Positions 20,258 through 31,343 of a DNA stretch of 64,000 nt are shown piece after piece (position 1 is the first letter of the stretch; each line of letters starts with the position of its first letter). The notes beneath the pieces are model-generated. The model was not told where the DNA came from and did no database searches. It worked only from the letters and a program-made list of their open reading frames with translations. The stretch is taken from NCBI GenBank assembly GCA_032717465.1, contig CM064653.1, forward strand, positions 33,973,816 to 34,037,815. The letters are read 5' to 3'. The translations under genes were made by a program, and so were the position numbers. Source of the DNA: Coenobita brevimanus (taxonomy: Eukaryota; Arthropoda; Malacostraca; Decapoda; Coenobitidae).

Positions 20258-20756
20258 TAATCGTAAAATATGGCATCAAATAGTTGGTATTAACTGAAAA
20301 AAATATATATATATTGAAATGTGAATCAGGTGACAGATGATGTTTCACTTCATCGTTTAATATAAGGCTACATAGGAGACATTGTCCTTTATATAAATGC
20401 CTAATAACCTCAGGTGAACGATCGACATACAGTACTCTAAAATTATATGACTAATCATCATATTATGTCTACATTCTCGACAAATCAGCTAGTTATTATA
20501 GTATTAATCAATTAATATTAAGTATATTTATGGAATGACAGGGAATCGTCTTGGGTGCGAATAATCCTGACAGGGAATCGTCCATGTTTTGACAGCGAAT
20601 TGACTTCACAGTGAATTGTCCCGGGACCAAGTCCATGTCATTCCTCACAGCTTCACTGTACATGAGGATATTTTCGCAGCTCTACACCTTTTTGTACTGT
20701 TCAGACGTGCCTCCCAAGCACCCTGCATCATCTCCAGCATCAGGGAGTCCGCTGCA

Positions 20757-20996
20757 ATGAAAAAGCTGCACCGTACTCTAACTCTGGAGTGGAAATTGGA
20801 ACTTATAAGACGCCACGAGGAGGGGCAGGGACTCTCGGAGATTGGGCGTGTTTTAGGCCTTGCGGCTTCCACCGTTGGGACTGTGACCAAGAAAAAGGAG
20901 ATGTGCAAGAAAATGGCCACCTCGTTCTCTGCATCTACAGGCATTACTTACTTCTACAGGTATTACTCACTGCAAAATAGGAGGGGTAAAGTTTAG
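20757..20996 (+). pseudogene. Pogo-group transposase N-terminus (helix-turn-helix only)
   Basis: The frame starts MKKLHRTLTLEWKLELIRRH, then EGQGLSEIGRVLGLAASTVG and a basic tail. This is the CENP-B/psq-like DNA-binding fold at the start of Tigger/Jerky proteins. After about 50 residues the sequence is unrelated and ends at 20996. The catalytic part is deleted. Upstream, 20616-20756 is open in the same frame but does not look like family sequence, so I choose the ATG at 20757. Confidence 0.72.
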
Positions 20997-22179
20997 GTGG
21001 GGGTCTGAGGGGGTCGTGGGACGCATCTCCCCATGTCTGTGTATATTTCAATGGGAAAATTGTTCCGGTATATGAAATTTCAATTTACGAAAGTTTTTTT
21101 TGGTCCCTATTCCTTTCGTTTATCGAGGACTTACTGTACAGAGAATAATATAAAAATAGCCTATAAGTACACTCCTGTACATAGATTTCAAATTACTGTT
21201 AACATATGAAATACTGTAAAGACTTTGGCTTACCTCCACAAATAGGGATTCTGTAGTTATTGCAGAAATATGCCTGACACAGGTAGCCATACTTGATGGT
21301 CTGTATGGCCCCCCAAACCTGTGTCAGGCCTGGGAGGGTTTATTTGCTGTCTGAGTCACCCTCCATCAGCACTAGAGGTGGCTGAGGGGTGACAGAGGGA
21401 CTGGGAAGTGACAAGGATGGTGATGGGGATGGGGATGGAGATGGAGATGGTGTTGTCACAGAGGTGGATGGGAGAGAGACATCAGAGGAGGAGGCTGTAG
21501 AGGGTAGAGAGATGTCTGAGGTGGCACTGTTCTGCCTTTCCCTGCTTCGAGGTGGTGGTGGTGGCTTGAAGAAGTCTGAGATCTTGGTTTGCTGTGGCGC
21601 ATACAGCTCCCTTTGAAGCCTCCTCACTGTTCTTCTCAGTTCAATCAGGTTAAGGTAGAATGGTTTCAGGTCCTCATGATCCACATCAACAATAAAGTCA
21701 ATCAGCCTATCAACCTGCTCCCTGGCCTCAGAGAATTTCTGCTTGCGTGGATGCTGATCCTGCACCTCCTCCTCTTCCTCTGGATCTGGTGCAGTCACAT
21801 CAGCCACAATTCCATCCTCACTTTGGATGTAGTAGCCAGGATCCCCGGTGTCAATGTCCATCCACTCCTGGATGTCCTTCATTTGCACCTCACTCTCACC
21901 TGCTCTCTCGAAGGTGACCCAACACTGCTTTGCAGTGAAGCCTTCAAAGTCTGCTGTCTTCTGCTCTTGCTTCCATCTGCCATGGCTGTCAAACAGTGCA
22001 TTCCAACTTTGCATCAGTGTCCTATTAGTCACTTGGTCCCATGCCTTCCTGATGTTGAGGACTGTGTCCTGCATATTGTGTTTTCCAAGCCACAACACTT
22101 CTTTCCTCTGCTGGCCTCTCCTTCATCTGGCTCCATCTCCACCACCAAAGTGTCCTCTGGCATCAACCTTTTGAAGGCA

Positions 22180-22559
22180 TTAACCCATTATGGTAACTGC
22201 TGTATACAGCGTGGGCTGTTCCGAGTGCGACTGCTCAATACAGCCCTGGCTGCGCAGGTGAATTTCGAATATAGTCCCATGGTGACCAAGGCCGACCCAT
22301 GCAAGCATGTTTGAGCCTTCAAAACCGAAAAAGAAAACGCAAACCATACATTCCAAAAGGGAATCAGACACTTCAGTGTTCATCCACGGCTTTACCAAGT
22401 AAATATTGAGCTAATATTTCGTTACTATATACTGTACTTTGGCATGTATTCCCTCAATTCCTAAGACAAAATTTGGCCTTTGGGAAATTTCATTTTTACC
22501 CCTATGTCTGCCCACCATGGACACCTCCAAAAAACCGCCATGCGCGGTTAAGGGGTTAA
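22180..22559. mobile_element. TTAA MITE (piggyBac-like), 376 bp plus target
   Basis: TTAA at 22180-22183 and 22556-22559 bounds a short non-coding insert with ends TTAACCCATTATGG and, read inward, TTAACCCCTTAACCGCG. Removing it with one TTAA rejoins the Tigger frame from QPMDQGIIN to AFKRLMPEDTL, so insertion into the ORF at TTAA is clear. Confidence 0.8.
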
Positions 22560-23069
22560 TGATGCCTTGGTCCATGGGTTGCAGAATGGAGGTTGTGTTG
22601 GCTGGAAGGAACATGATCTTGATCTCCCCATCAGGGGTGGTTAGGATGTCCTCTGAGGGGTGTGCTGGGGCCTGGTTCATCAGCAGGATAACCCTAACCT
22701 CCTCTGGACACACATTATGCACACTCTGCTGGAACTCCTTGACAAGGGGGACGAAGCTGTTGAAAAACCACGCCTTTGTTAGTTTGCCAGTGAACCATGG
22801 CTTTTGGTTGGCATCATAGTCCACTGGCAAACTGTCCATGATGGGTCTCATAGCCCTGGGCTGCTTAGCATTCACCACCACCATAGGCCTGAGCCTGAGA
22901 GAGGCATCAGCATTAGCACACACCCTGACACCCTATCCTTGCTGAGTTTATGACCAGACACATGGAACCTGGTCTTTTCAGCTTGTGTGGAGGTAGGCAG
23001 TGCCTTCCAGAAAAGGCCAGTTTCATCTGCATTATAAAATTGCCAATCCTGTAGGCCTTCCAGCACTTT

Positions 23070-23610
23070 CTATCTATCTATCTATCTATTGCCAGACGCC
23101 TCAATCCCGTTTGGGGTGGCCACAAACAAATCGCCTCCAAGTCGCCCTGTCCCCCGCCATTTCTCTGCCCTGCTCCCAACTCACACTCCCCTCTCTCATG
23201 TACCTCTCCACCCCATCCCTCCATCTTATCCTCGGCCTCCCCCTCCCTCTTCCCCCCTCCACCTCACTCACATACACTCTCTTCGTCAATCTTTCACCCT
23301 CCATCCTCTCCACATGGCCAAACCACCTCAATGTGTTCCTCATAACGCTTCCTATCACATACACACCACAACGCTCCTTTATATCCTCATTCGTCAGCCT
23401 GTCTCTCCATGTGACTCCACAGGCTCCTCTTAAATAACTCTTTTCCACTGCTCTCACTCTTGACTTGTGTCCTTCCAACAACGTCCAAGCTTCACTTCCG
23501 TACATTAGAGTTGGTATCACAATACTGTCATGTAGTAACTTTTTCACTTCCATGCTCACTTCCCTGTTTCTTATCACTGCTTTCAAAGAACCAACAGCCT
23601 TTCTTCCCTG
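23070..23610 (-). mobile_element. RTE-like LINE (subfamily A), 5'-truncated insertion
   Basis: The minus-strand frame 23101-23751 covers the LINE C-terminus (GRKAVGSLKAVIRNREVSME to FVCGHPKRD), with its TAGA tail at 23070-23090. It is joined on the upstream side to the Tigger sequence it interrupts. The flanks share CTTT (23066-23069 and 23611-23614), a short possible target duplication. It is very close to the 50034 and 53968 copies, suggesting recent insertion. Confidence 0.82.
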
Positions 23611-24005
23611 CTTTAATTTTCTTAATTTCTTCAATAAATGGTTTAGCACCATCATAATCAGCACTGCTCCTTTCACCCAAAACTTTCTTATGGCCTGGGT
23701 TATGCTGCCTTGAAAATGCAGAAATCCAACCATCACTAGCATTAAAATCATTAATTTCTAGCTTCTCAGCAAACTTTTTAGCTGCATTTCTTATCTCAGG
23801 GCCCCTTACAGGCATGCCCTGAGTCCGCTGTTGCCTATACCAAGTGTACACTGCTTGGTGTGACCGTATTTTTTTTATTTTTTTATTTTTTTTTTTTTCC
23901 CAGAGATTTCTTTTCTAACAGCTTTGATAGCTCAATAACACTACCCACTTCTGAATGTCCCTTCAGCTTTTTCAGTTCTTCCCTGCTCTTATGCATCTCA
24001 TACAC

Positions 24006-24036
<31 letters not shown>

Positions 24037-24404
24037 CATAGTCCTTCACAATTGTAGCACAAGCCGCACCACACTCAAGTTTTTTATTTTTTCCAGCTTC
24101 TTAGCAAGGCTTAGCCTCACTCTTTTCTGGTTGTCTTGTACTTTAGGCATGGTTTCACTAGGGTTTCACTGCATAAATAGCCTAGAATGTAAAGAAATCC
24201 ACAAGAGCACCAAGTTGTTGGTGGGACAAAGGACGCGGGCAGACTGGGCTGGGCTCCTGCCAAAACAAAGCAGGGCGCTACATTTAGTGGAATTGTTTCC
24301 GCTATACTGTACCTAGCATAAGAAAACGGATTTTTTTTTTCCCGCTACATCGAGCATTCCGCTAAATTGCTCTCCGTTAAATTGAGCATGTACTCTTCTT
24401 TGCT

Positions 24405-24700
24405 AGGGCTAGATTGGCTTTAAGTTCACTCAACTGTTTTCTCATACTGTGCACAGTCAAGTCTGGCATATTATACATTTTGCATATTTCAGAGTTACAA
24501 GCACCCTTCTCCATTTTTACCACAATTTTATTTTCAAACCGTCATACTTGCGTTTTTTCACTCCCTTGCATTAGTCACATTTGGCTTTCCCCTTATCGCT
24601 TGCTGTTCCGAGCTCATGCCTTCTTACACAGTTTCCACTATCACCCAGTCCATCTTCAGCAGCACTTGAAGCACAAGGTGACATATTTCTGTCAATTACA
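24405..24700 (-). pseudogene. Tigger-type helix-turn-helix fragment
   Basis: The minus strand reads VVKMEKGACNSEICKMYNMP, then DLTVHSMRKQLSELKANLA, after a low-complexity segment with SSAAEDGLGDSGN. This resembles the N-terminal DNA-binding domain of another Tigger lineage. It has stops and frameshifts and no catalytic domain. The third Tigger ends at its edge. Confidence 0.5.
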
Positions 24701-25799
24701 GTACGGGTCAAGGACTCGAGTGTAACACCCAACTTGCAGACACACTAAACATGTGTGGCAAACAGGCCAAAATTGAGTGTTGGCACTGGCGTCGTGGTGG
24801 TGAGAATCTGAAACTTGTGCTGGTGCAAAAGTGCATTTTTTAGTCGTGAATGTGCAATCTCGGTAATATTTGATGGATGCCACAAAAGTGCGATTTCGCC
24901 AATCTGGATGCCGCAAAATTTGGTGCCTTACTGTACCAGAAAAGTTGTGTTGGAGTGTATAAAAAAGGCTCGAATATGCAGTCGCTTATTCACTACACTC
25001 ATTTCAGTGAACTTTGCATAAAATTGTCATCACTCCAACGTCATTGCTGAGCTTTAACAGTAGTTGAGCACTAGAATGGTGTTAGTCATGAAGAAATGCT
25101 ATGAAAAGACCATGCCATAGAGCTGCAATATTGTCTTTTTCAGCCACTGATCTACTTGAAATACCAGTTAGTTGCCTAGGTTGAAAATCTGGGCTAAGTT
25201 AAGGTGAAGAGAATACAGTTTTGTGTTGGAGGAGGGTTAGCACTTTGAAAATTCATGATATTGTGTGGAAATAAGGCACAGATCATGAAAGTGTGGGACC
25301 AGTCGTCCATTTCTCATATAAACACTTCGTGCAAACTGCTGAGTGGGGTGTGTCACTACTACTCCAGGGACAGAAGGTACCATGTCTCAACCAGCAGATC
25401 AGTTGCTCTTCAGGATCCATAAAATATGACATGAACGTGTATGGTAGAGCAGCCCACCAGTGTCGTGCATGTGCAGGATGACCTCAACAGGACAAAAATA
25501 CGTACATATATATACATGAAAGAGTGCTCATAGGCATCATGATTTGGGGCATAGCGACAAACTTTTGTTCCCAGACCGTTGCAGTGCCTCTGATTCCACT
25601 GTACTGTTCACTCTGTACTTCATATGAAAACATGTCTGCTAGTGAGGAAATAATGTTCTGGTGATGATGTGATAAGGCAGGATGGATGTACTGTACTATA
25701 CCTAAACAGCTTTGGCCCTTTGAAAAGTCTTGTCCAGTTGTCAGTCTCTGAAGCTGTTTACCTCTATAGTGTTGAACTTTCTCCCCCCCCCCCCTTTTT
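24701..25799. other. TSC2 intron, unassigned
   Basis: AT-rich. Oligo-C followed by oligo-T at about 25783-25816 leads into an R1 copy. No coding sequence or transposon ends were recognised. Confidence 0.45.
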
Positions 25800-25812
25800 T
25801 TTTTTTTTTTTT

Positions 25813-26155
25813 TTTTCTCCACTACCATTCACTTGATGTAGTGCTGCCTACTTCCTCCACCTTTATGATTCTATCTTTTGTCTGCTGTCCTCTCCTCCTA
25901 CTTATCCCTTTCTTCCTGTCACTTTTTATTACTCTTCTTTCCACTTAGGTAGCTCTACACTGAGTGACAAGCTTATTGGTTTCCTGTAGCCCAGGAACCA
26001 TTTACAGTGCTTGGTGGTAACCATATAACCAGATAATGGGGTGGCATGGAGCCTGCTATAGTTCCCCTTCCTACTGAATGGAGTACCACAAATGCGGCGT
26101 TCATTCAGGAGCCAAACCACCACAGTTTTCCCTGTGTTGCAAGGCACTGTAAACC
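25813..26155 (-). repeat. Dispersed repeat R1 copy
   Basis: Shares CACTTGATGTAGTGCTGCC, CTACACTGAGTGACAAGC and GGTTTCCTGTAGCCCAGGAACC, and GGTGGTAACCATATAACC also in the 57015 copy. It is preceded by an oligo-T run, as at 15255. Confidence 0.65.
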
Positions 26156-26836
26156 ACAAGTAAACACCAGTTCAGTGCACAGGACTGCTCTGCAGAGGTG
26201 ATTGCTTTTGTGTGGTTGATGAGTCTGCTTGGCCAGACAGACTGGGGTTCAACAACAACAACCACCACCATGTGCAGTAATTGACCATAAGTACATCATA
26301 CTTAATCAAGGACAAAATCACATGAAGAGATTATGAGACTCAGTAGCAAATGGAGTGCCAATATGTGTATGGAAGAACTATACTGTAAATGTGATCTCCA
26401 GAATTAAGAACACAGATATCCCATTCCTCATCAAGATTGCCGGCAGATTTACTCATGCATTAGAGATTCCATCTCCGTACATGTCACAGGAAAATTAACT
26501 GACGAGGCTTTATGCCTCTTGTGTTTTCTAGTAAATAATGGCATCCTTATCAGAGACTTAAATGTGTTGTTGTATCACATACCTAAACCATTTATTCTCC
26601 TTGAAGACAAGATTTCACCCCAGTGAAGAGATATTTTCATTAGTGGATAAGGACACATGCTGGCATCATTGTAGAGGCATGGGATCTGTGTGAAAATCCA
26701 TACAGTTTGGCATACAAAATGGCACTCCATTAATTGTTAACTAATGCATGTATTGCCTGATCTTATATTTTGATGTCATTTTAAACTCTATGAGAAAGAA
26801 TTAACTGATTTTTTTTTTTTTTTCCCCTTCCGGTAG
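26156..26836 (+). other. TSC2 intron end
   Basis: It contains a CAA/CCA-rich stretch (about 26251-26270) after a weakly tRNA-like segment that I do not call. A long pyrimidine tract (26810-26831) leads to the acceptor ending CGGTAG at 26836. Confidence 0.55.
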
Positions 26837-27074
26837 CTTTATTTTTCTGCAGATGTATTTTAAAGGATATTTATGTGGGACGCCAGTAGGTGAACGACCT
26901 TTCTTGCTGCCCACTCACCTACCAGAGATCCAGCGTGCCATGTGGGTGCTGGATTTGATTCAGCCTCAAGAAACGCACAAAATTGGAGTACTTTATGTTG
27001 GTCGCAACCAGACCACAGAGCGAGAAATCCTTAGCAACTCTTATGGTTCACTTAGGTACCAGATATTTCTTCAG
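26837..27074 (+). CDS. TSC2: Tuberin (TSC2) exon, start of Rap/RheB-GAP domain
   Basis: Encodes the beginning of tuberin's GAP domain, which stimulates GTP hydrolysis by Rheb. The first base C completes the Ser codon left open by the previous exon, giving SFIFLQMYFKG against human PSFVFLQLYHSPFFG. Then follow ERPFLLP, the diagnostic THKIGVLYVGRNQ (human THKIAVLYVGEGQ) and ILSNSYGSLRYQIFLQ. The acceptor is TAG at 26834-26836 and the donor GTAAAT at 27075, leaving phase 0. An alternative acceptor, CTGCAG at 26847-26852, would drop conserved FIFLQ, so the upstream one is preferred. The exon is 238 bp and fully open. Confidence 0.92.
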
Positions 27075-28359
27075 GTAAATGTTTTTTTATTTATTATTGT
27101 AATATATGAGACCTGTCAGAATGTAGCACCTTACAGTAATATCCATAATAACTAATTTCCCCTCGTGAACCACCCTGTGGCCTCAGGTGATGTGATGCAG
27201 TCAGCAGGGGGGGGGGGGAACGATGAACTAACATCAGCAGTAAGCACTATCCTGTCATGGACATGTCCGTGATACCTCCTTAGGGTTGATATCTCGAGGC
27301 ATTGCGTAGTGCTCCTGTGGCACTTATTGATCTTCATGTGTTTGTATTTTGCTGAATGCCATAGTGGACTGGCCACCTTGGGCAGGCAGTCCTTGGATTT
27401 TGACCCCATTACCCTTTTGTGCCAGTGTGAGGTTCAGCTGGCTGTTAACACTGGAAGTCCAGAGTATCCTTGGATTCATTGTGAGTTGCTTGTTTTGAAG
27501 CCCTTTCCCTTTTTCAAGTGTCCTTCCACTAGGCACATGATTGCTTGTTCTTGTTAGCTTGATCTCTTATCCTTGTCTCATTTCCTCCTTTTTCCCCTTT
27601 GTTTCCTCCTGCTTTCCAGTTTCCTCAGCTCTCAGAGCCTTTTTCTGCCTTCCCATGATATTTTTCTCCCATTTTGTTTGTTCCTTTGAGGTTTTTTAGC
27701 TTTAGATCTGGGTTCTGTCCCCTCTCATGCATGATTCACCACTCTAGGAGGAAAATATTTGTAGGGCTCGGAGATAGAAGGCTTTATCTTAAACCCACCC
27801 ATTGATCAGTGACATCCCACTGTAGGTAATCGTCTGTCGAAACCCAGGCACGTCATGGCCCATTTTATTAGTACCCTTTTCCATTCAGCACGATTTTGGT
27901 CCCACTTTCCTACTCGAGTTTTTACTTCTGATAACTCTACCCATATACATATTGGACAACCTTGGGGACTTTACATATCCTAGTCTCACTTGCTCTATCA
28001 CTGATGTAAAACCACTCACCTTGGCACCCACCTACCTTTATCCGTACATCACTGCAGTATAAAACTCTTAGCAGCTTTCAGCAGTCCATGCACACTTACA
28101 TAAGTGAAAGATTTTTGCTGTAAAAAGTGTAAGACCCATTAGCAGTTTGTAAGACCCACGAATAGATCTGAACAAGGATCTCATGTCCTGCTTAAGATCA
28201 GTTATTTATCAATATTGTTAATATACTTTTACAATACTGTATGCTTATTATGTAAATATTTTTCATCCTTTGGTTAGGGTGAGAAAACTTGGATCCCATC
28301 CAACTCTTCCTAGATTATAGAGAATATACCCTATAATGCTTGTGTTCCCTATGTGTCAG
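27075..28359 (+). other. Start of the 19-kb TSC2 intron, unassigned part
   Basis: Intronic sequence with an oligo-G run (about 27208-27219). Short frames are present but none resembles a family I know. A few words in 27760-27960 look like weak LINE coding on the minus strand, too degraded to call. Confidence 0.45.
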
Positions 28360-28445
28360 CAAGTGGGTTGGCAGAGCGTTAGTGCCCCTTCCTGTAAAAC
28401 AACATACTCAAAGACAAATTACTTTCCCATTCATGGTTATGGTGT
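28360..28445 (+). mobile_element. RTE-like LINE 5' leader fragment
   Basis: GGGTTGGCAGAGCGTTAGTGCCCC and following AAAACAAC..ACT words match the 5' untranslated region of the copies at 46328 and 50034 (GTTAGTGCCCC, AACTAACTAAA). It is a short isolated relic. Confidence 0.5.
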
Positions 28446-28464
28446 TCATTTCTTTTCGTTTTTA

Positions 28465-29507
28465 AAGGCACTAACATGCTTGCACGGACTGGCCCTGGTC
28501 ACCTAAAGGCGGCTTTCCATGCTGCTCGATCTCTGGCAGCCTCTCTGTTCAGTCCCTTATCCTTGAGGACACACTCAATGACCTCGACCTAGGTATTTTT
28601 CAGTCTGCCTCTTGCAACCCTACCCCTAATGTTAACACCTCTCACTTTCTGCACCCTATTGCCATCCTCCATCCTCTCCACAAGCCCAAACCACCTCAGT
28701 CTACCTCTCATCACATCAGTACATTCCAGTCCCATCCTACCTCTTAATTCTTCCATCATAAGCCTACCCCCCCCCCCCAGCCCTCACACTCAAGGATGCA
28801 CTGCACATCCACCTAATCATCGTCATTTCTGTACATTTGAGCTTGCAAATATCCTCTTCCTTTACTGCCCAGGTCTCTCTGCCATACAGCATTAAACCCC
28901 TAACACATGCTGCATACAAAGATCCTTTCACGGAGGGAGAGCCCTCTACGTGTCAGGAAAGGCAACAGCTCCCTGAACTTCATCCAACCACTCCTCACTG
29001 TATTCACAGAGCTAGCTCCAGCTCCGCCTCCAGTGCATAACGTCTCGCAAATTACTAAGCTCTTCAACACACTTGAGAGACTCCCCAGCAAGATAAGTCC
29101 GTTATGTCTGACAATCTGCACATGGTCTCCCCAACACAGTGTACTCATGAAATCAGCATTATCTTGCAGTCTACCTCTAATACCAACATCTCTTATGCAC
29201 CCACTTCAGAAACACTGCACAAGATGGAATTACTTCCCACATGCTTCTGGCAAACTACACATGGCCACTATACCTCGTCTTTGACAGTACTACCACCAGC
29301 CCTAGATACCATCACCTTTGTTTTAACTGCATATACTTTCAGGCTCGTGTGTCCCATACTATTTCTCCACATCCTAAATCTATCCTCTGCCTCCCTTTCA
29401 TTTTCAGCAGTCAGCTCCAAATCATTGGCATAGAACATCTTATACAGGAGTCCATTTCTGAAGTCACGTGAGAGGGCTTTAAGTACCATGATAAACAACA
29501 AGGTGCT
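28465..29507 (-). mobile_element. Divergent RTE-type LINE, 3' half (antisense)
   Basis: The minus strand encodes FIMVLKALSRDFRNGL, MFYANDLELTAENE (a degraded catalytic motif, expected to be YADDLVL-like) and VYAVKTKVMVS. Further on, at the 3' end, come CVVCQKHVGSNSILC and RLKNTWVEVIECVLKD, typical of the zinc-ribbon and C-terminal parts of some RTE LINEs. Many stops are present. Its upstream part beyond 29507 was displaced by the Jockey-like insertion, and a TAGA run at 31357 marks the other flank. Confidence 0.65.
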
Positions 29508-31343
29508 CTTTCACTTACAACCAGACGAAGCACATCATTAACAACCTCAAGCACTCATCTGCCTGTGGACCAGACAACATAAGCAACATTCACCTTAAAC
29601 ACCTAGGACCACAAGGCATACAAGCACTCACCAACATATCAAACTACAGCTATTCACACAACATAATACCCAACATCTGGAAGCATGGCAATATCATCAC
29701 TATCCCTAAACCCAACAAAGACCCCACGTTACCCTCCTAACATTGCCCCATCACACTCCTCTGCACCCCCTCTAAAGTCACTGAACGACTGATACTACAA
29801 CTAGTCACACCTCACATTCCCCTAGCCCAGTCACAACATGGCTTTAGGCCACTACACTCCACAAACACCCTTCTTACAGACCTTACACAGAGAGTTTTCG
29901 ATGGCTTGAATTCAGCTAGGCCACCACACAGAACACTCCTAGTCACACTAGACATTAGCAAAGCTTTTGATGCCATCCCCTGCCACAACCTCACAAACAA
30001 AATACTCAACACAAACATGCACAATAACACAAAAAGATGGCTGGCAAACTACTTAGCAGGCAGATGTGCACACGTAACATTTGCCCGTCAGTCTTCTAAC
30101 ATCAGAAACTTCACAAACGGCATCCCCCAAGGATCTGTTTTGTCCCCTACATCTTTAATATATACATGCATGACATACCCACACCCCACACACCACAGAT
30201 ACATATAGCTTCCTGTGCAGATGATATAACACTTACATGTACACACTAAAACACAAACACTTCTGCACACATCATTCAACCTTACCTCAACACACTACAC
30301 GAATGGTTCACCACAAACAGGCTCAAAATAGCCCCAGCCAAATCTACAGTGACTCTTCTCACAAATTGGACGGCAGAACACAGTCACATCCCACACCTCA
30401 CCATAAACAACACTCCCCTACCACAGACACACACACACACACAAAATCCTTGGTGTAACATACAATACATCAATGTCATTTAAACAACACATCACAAACA
30501 TTAACACCAAGACTCAATGCTTTGAGGTCACATGCCCATACAACATTTGGACACAACAAAGAAACCACCACCACAGTATACAAACAATACATACGTTCAG
30601 TGATGAATTATGCAAGCCCTGCCTGGGCTTCTAACCTGGCCAAAACACACTACAACACTCTACAGTCCATACAGAACAAGGCCCTAAAAATAATCACAGG
30701 CTGCACAGCTACTACACCCTCAGACCACCTACATCAAGAAACCAAAGTCTTCAAAGTCAAGGATCACTTAGACATGAGAGGCACCCAGTTTCTTGCTGCA
30801 GCCTCCACAAACCCACAACATCCACAACAGTACATGGCAGCACATCCACCCACCGCAAGGAACATCAAAACAACACCCAGCACACGATACCATACACAAA
30901 TACTGTCATCTCTTCCCCCTCCCCCACCTCAGACCAGCTTCCAGAAGCATATCGACACTCAGATCACTCGCCGCTCCATTCAGTCACTTAAAGGCAACAC
31001 ACAGCTGCATGCACGGCCTCCTGACATCCACCCTTCTGAATCCTATCTTCCTCGTGAGGACAGGGTCCACCTGGCCAGTCTGAGATGTGGGCACCATCCA
31101 GCCCTCTTAAGCTACCAGAAGAGGCTGGATGACTCCATCGCTGATGCCTGTCCAGGATGCAACACAGCACCCCATACTATTAAGCACATTATGGAAGACT
31201 GCATTGCACACAATCACCTACGCCAACAACACAACATACACTCTTTGAGAGCTCTGTGGGAAAGCCCGGTCTTGGCCATGGCCTTCCTAAGGGACTCGGG
31301 GCTGTTCGGCCAGACTGCCTAGGGAACAACTACTACTACTACT
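29508..31343 (+). mobile_element. Jockey-like LINE, 5'-truncated, with 13-bp target duplication
   Basis: The reverse transcriptase starts within SACGPDNI-like sequence, then has IPNIWKHGNIITIPKPNKD, QHGFRPLHSTNTLL, TLDISKAFDAIPCHNL, NGIPQGSVLSPT and a CADDITLTC catalytic motif, in several frames. The open 266-codon frame 30522-31322 is the C-terminus (SYLPREDRVHLASLRCGHHP, CPGCNTAPHTIKHIMEDC, a Cys/His motif), ending SGLFGQTA before an ACT-repeat tail. ACAACAAGGTGCT is duplicated at 29495-29507 and 31344-31356. It is inserted antisense into the LINE at 28465. Confidence 0.85.

Larger units (their letters stand above)
18691..20629. mobile_element. Unclassified inverted-repeat element X (outer copy)
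   Basis: The ends are GGTTTCGGGACAATTTGCTG on the left and, read inward from the right, GGTCCCGGGACAATTCACTG. The 6-bp direct repeat AGTCCA at 18685-18690 and 20630-20635 looks like a target duplication. It has no coding capacity. It is split by element B (18880-20257). The superfamily is unknown to me. Confidence 0.6.
18468..21136 (+). mobile_element. Pogo-type transposon remnant hosting nested elements
   Basis: The left end CAGCGAGTCCTTGATAAACG and the right end read inward CAGTAAGTCCTCGATAAACG are inverted repeats. TA follows on the right (21137-21138), while the left flank is CA, probably mutated. A further inner pair, GTACGAATTT and AATTTACGAAAG-like, is seen. It contains a transposase N-terminus (20757-20996) and the nested element at 18691-20629. 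Confidence 0.75.
21340..24150 (-). pseudogene. Tigger-type transposase, broken by two insertions
   Basis: ATG at 24150 (MPKVQDNQKRVRLSLAKKLE) starts the helix-turn-helix region. This is followed by frame breaks and poly-A/T runs, then YTWYRQQRTQGMPVRGPEIR and DFNASDGWISAF (second HTH). The LINE follows, then QFYNADETGLFWKA with the first catalytic Asp, LLMNQAPAH where DN would be expected, and QPMDQGII ended by the TTAA MITE. The final 252 codons are open, with an acidic PDPEEEEE stretch, a canonical PCNA-binding-like QTKISDFF (21568-21591) and a Ser-Pro repeat tail. It is inactive. Confidence 0.82.
21139..24391 (-). mobile_element. Third Tigger-type transposon, carrying two later insertions
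   Basis: A minus-strand transposase runs from 24150 to 21340. On the right the element ends near 24390 with sequence that read inward begins TACATGCTCAATTTAACGGA and has further ATTTAGCGG and GATGTAGCGG repeats. I could not find the matching left terminus, so the left boundary is only the end of the preceding element. A TTAA MITE (22180-22559) and a LINE (23070-23610) interrupt it. A 12-bp perfect inverted repeat (21272-21283 with 21318-21329) lies just after the ORF. Confidence 0.65.

Noticed and set aside
24701..25799. Small open frames in the TSC2 intron
   Set aside because: They have no conserved motifs, no codon pattern and no splice sites around them.
26165..26270. tRNA-like head with GGGGTTCAAC box and CAA-rich tail
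   Set aside because: An anticodon-like and B-box-like segment can be imagined, but acceptor and D stems do not pair and no second copy was seen, so I do not call a tRNA or a SINE head.
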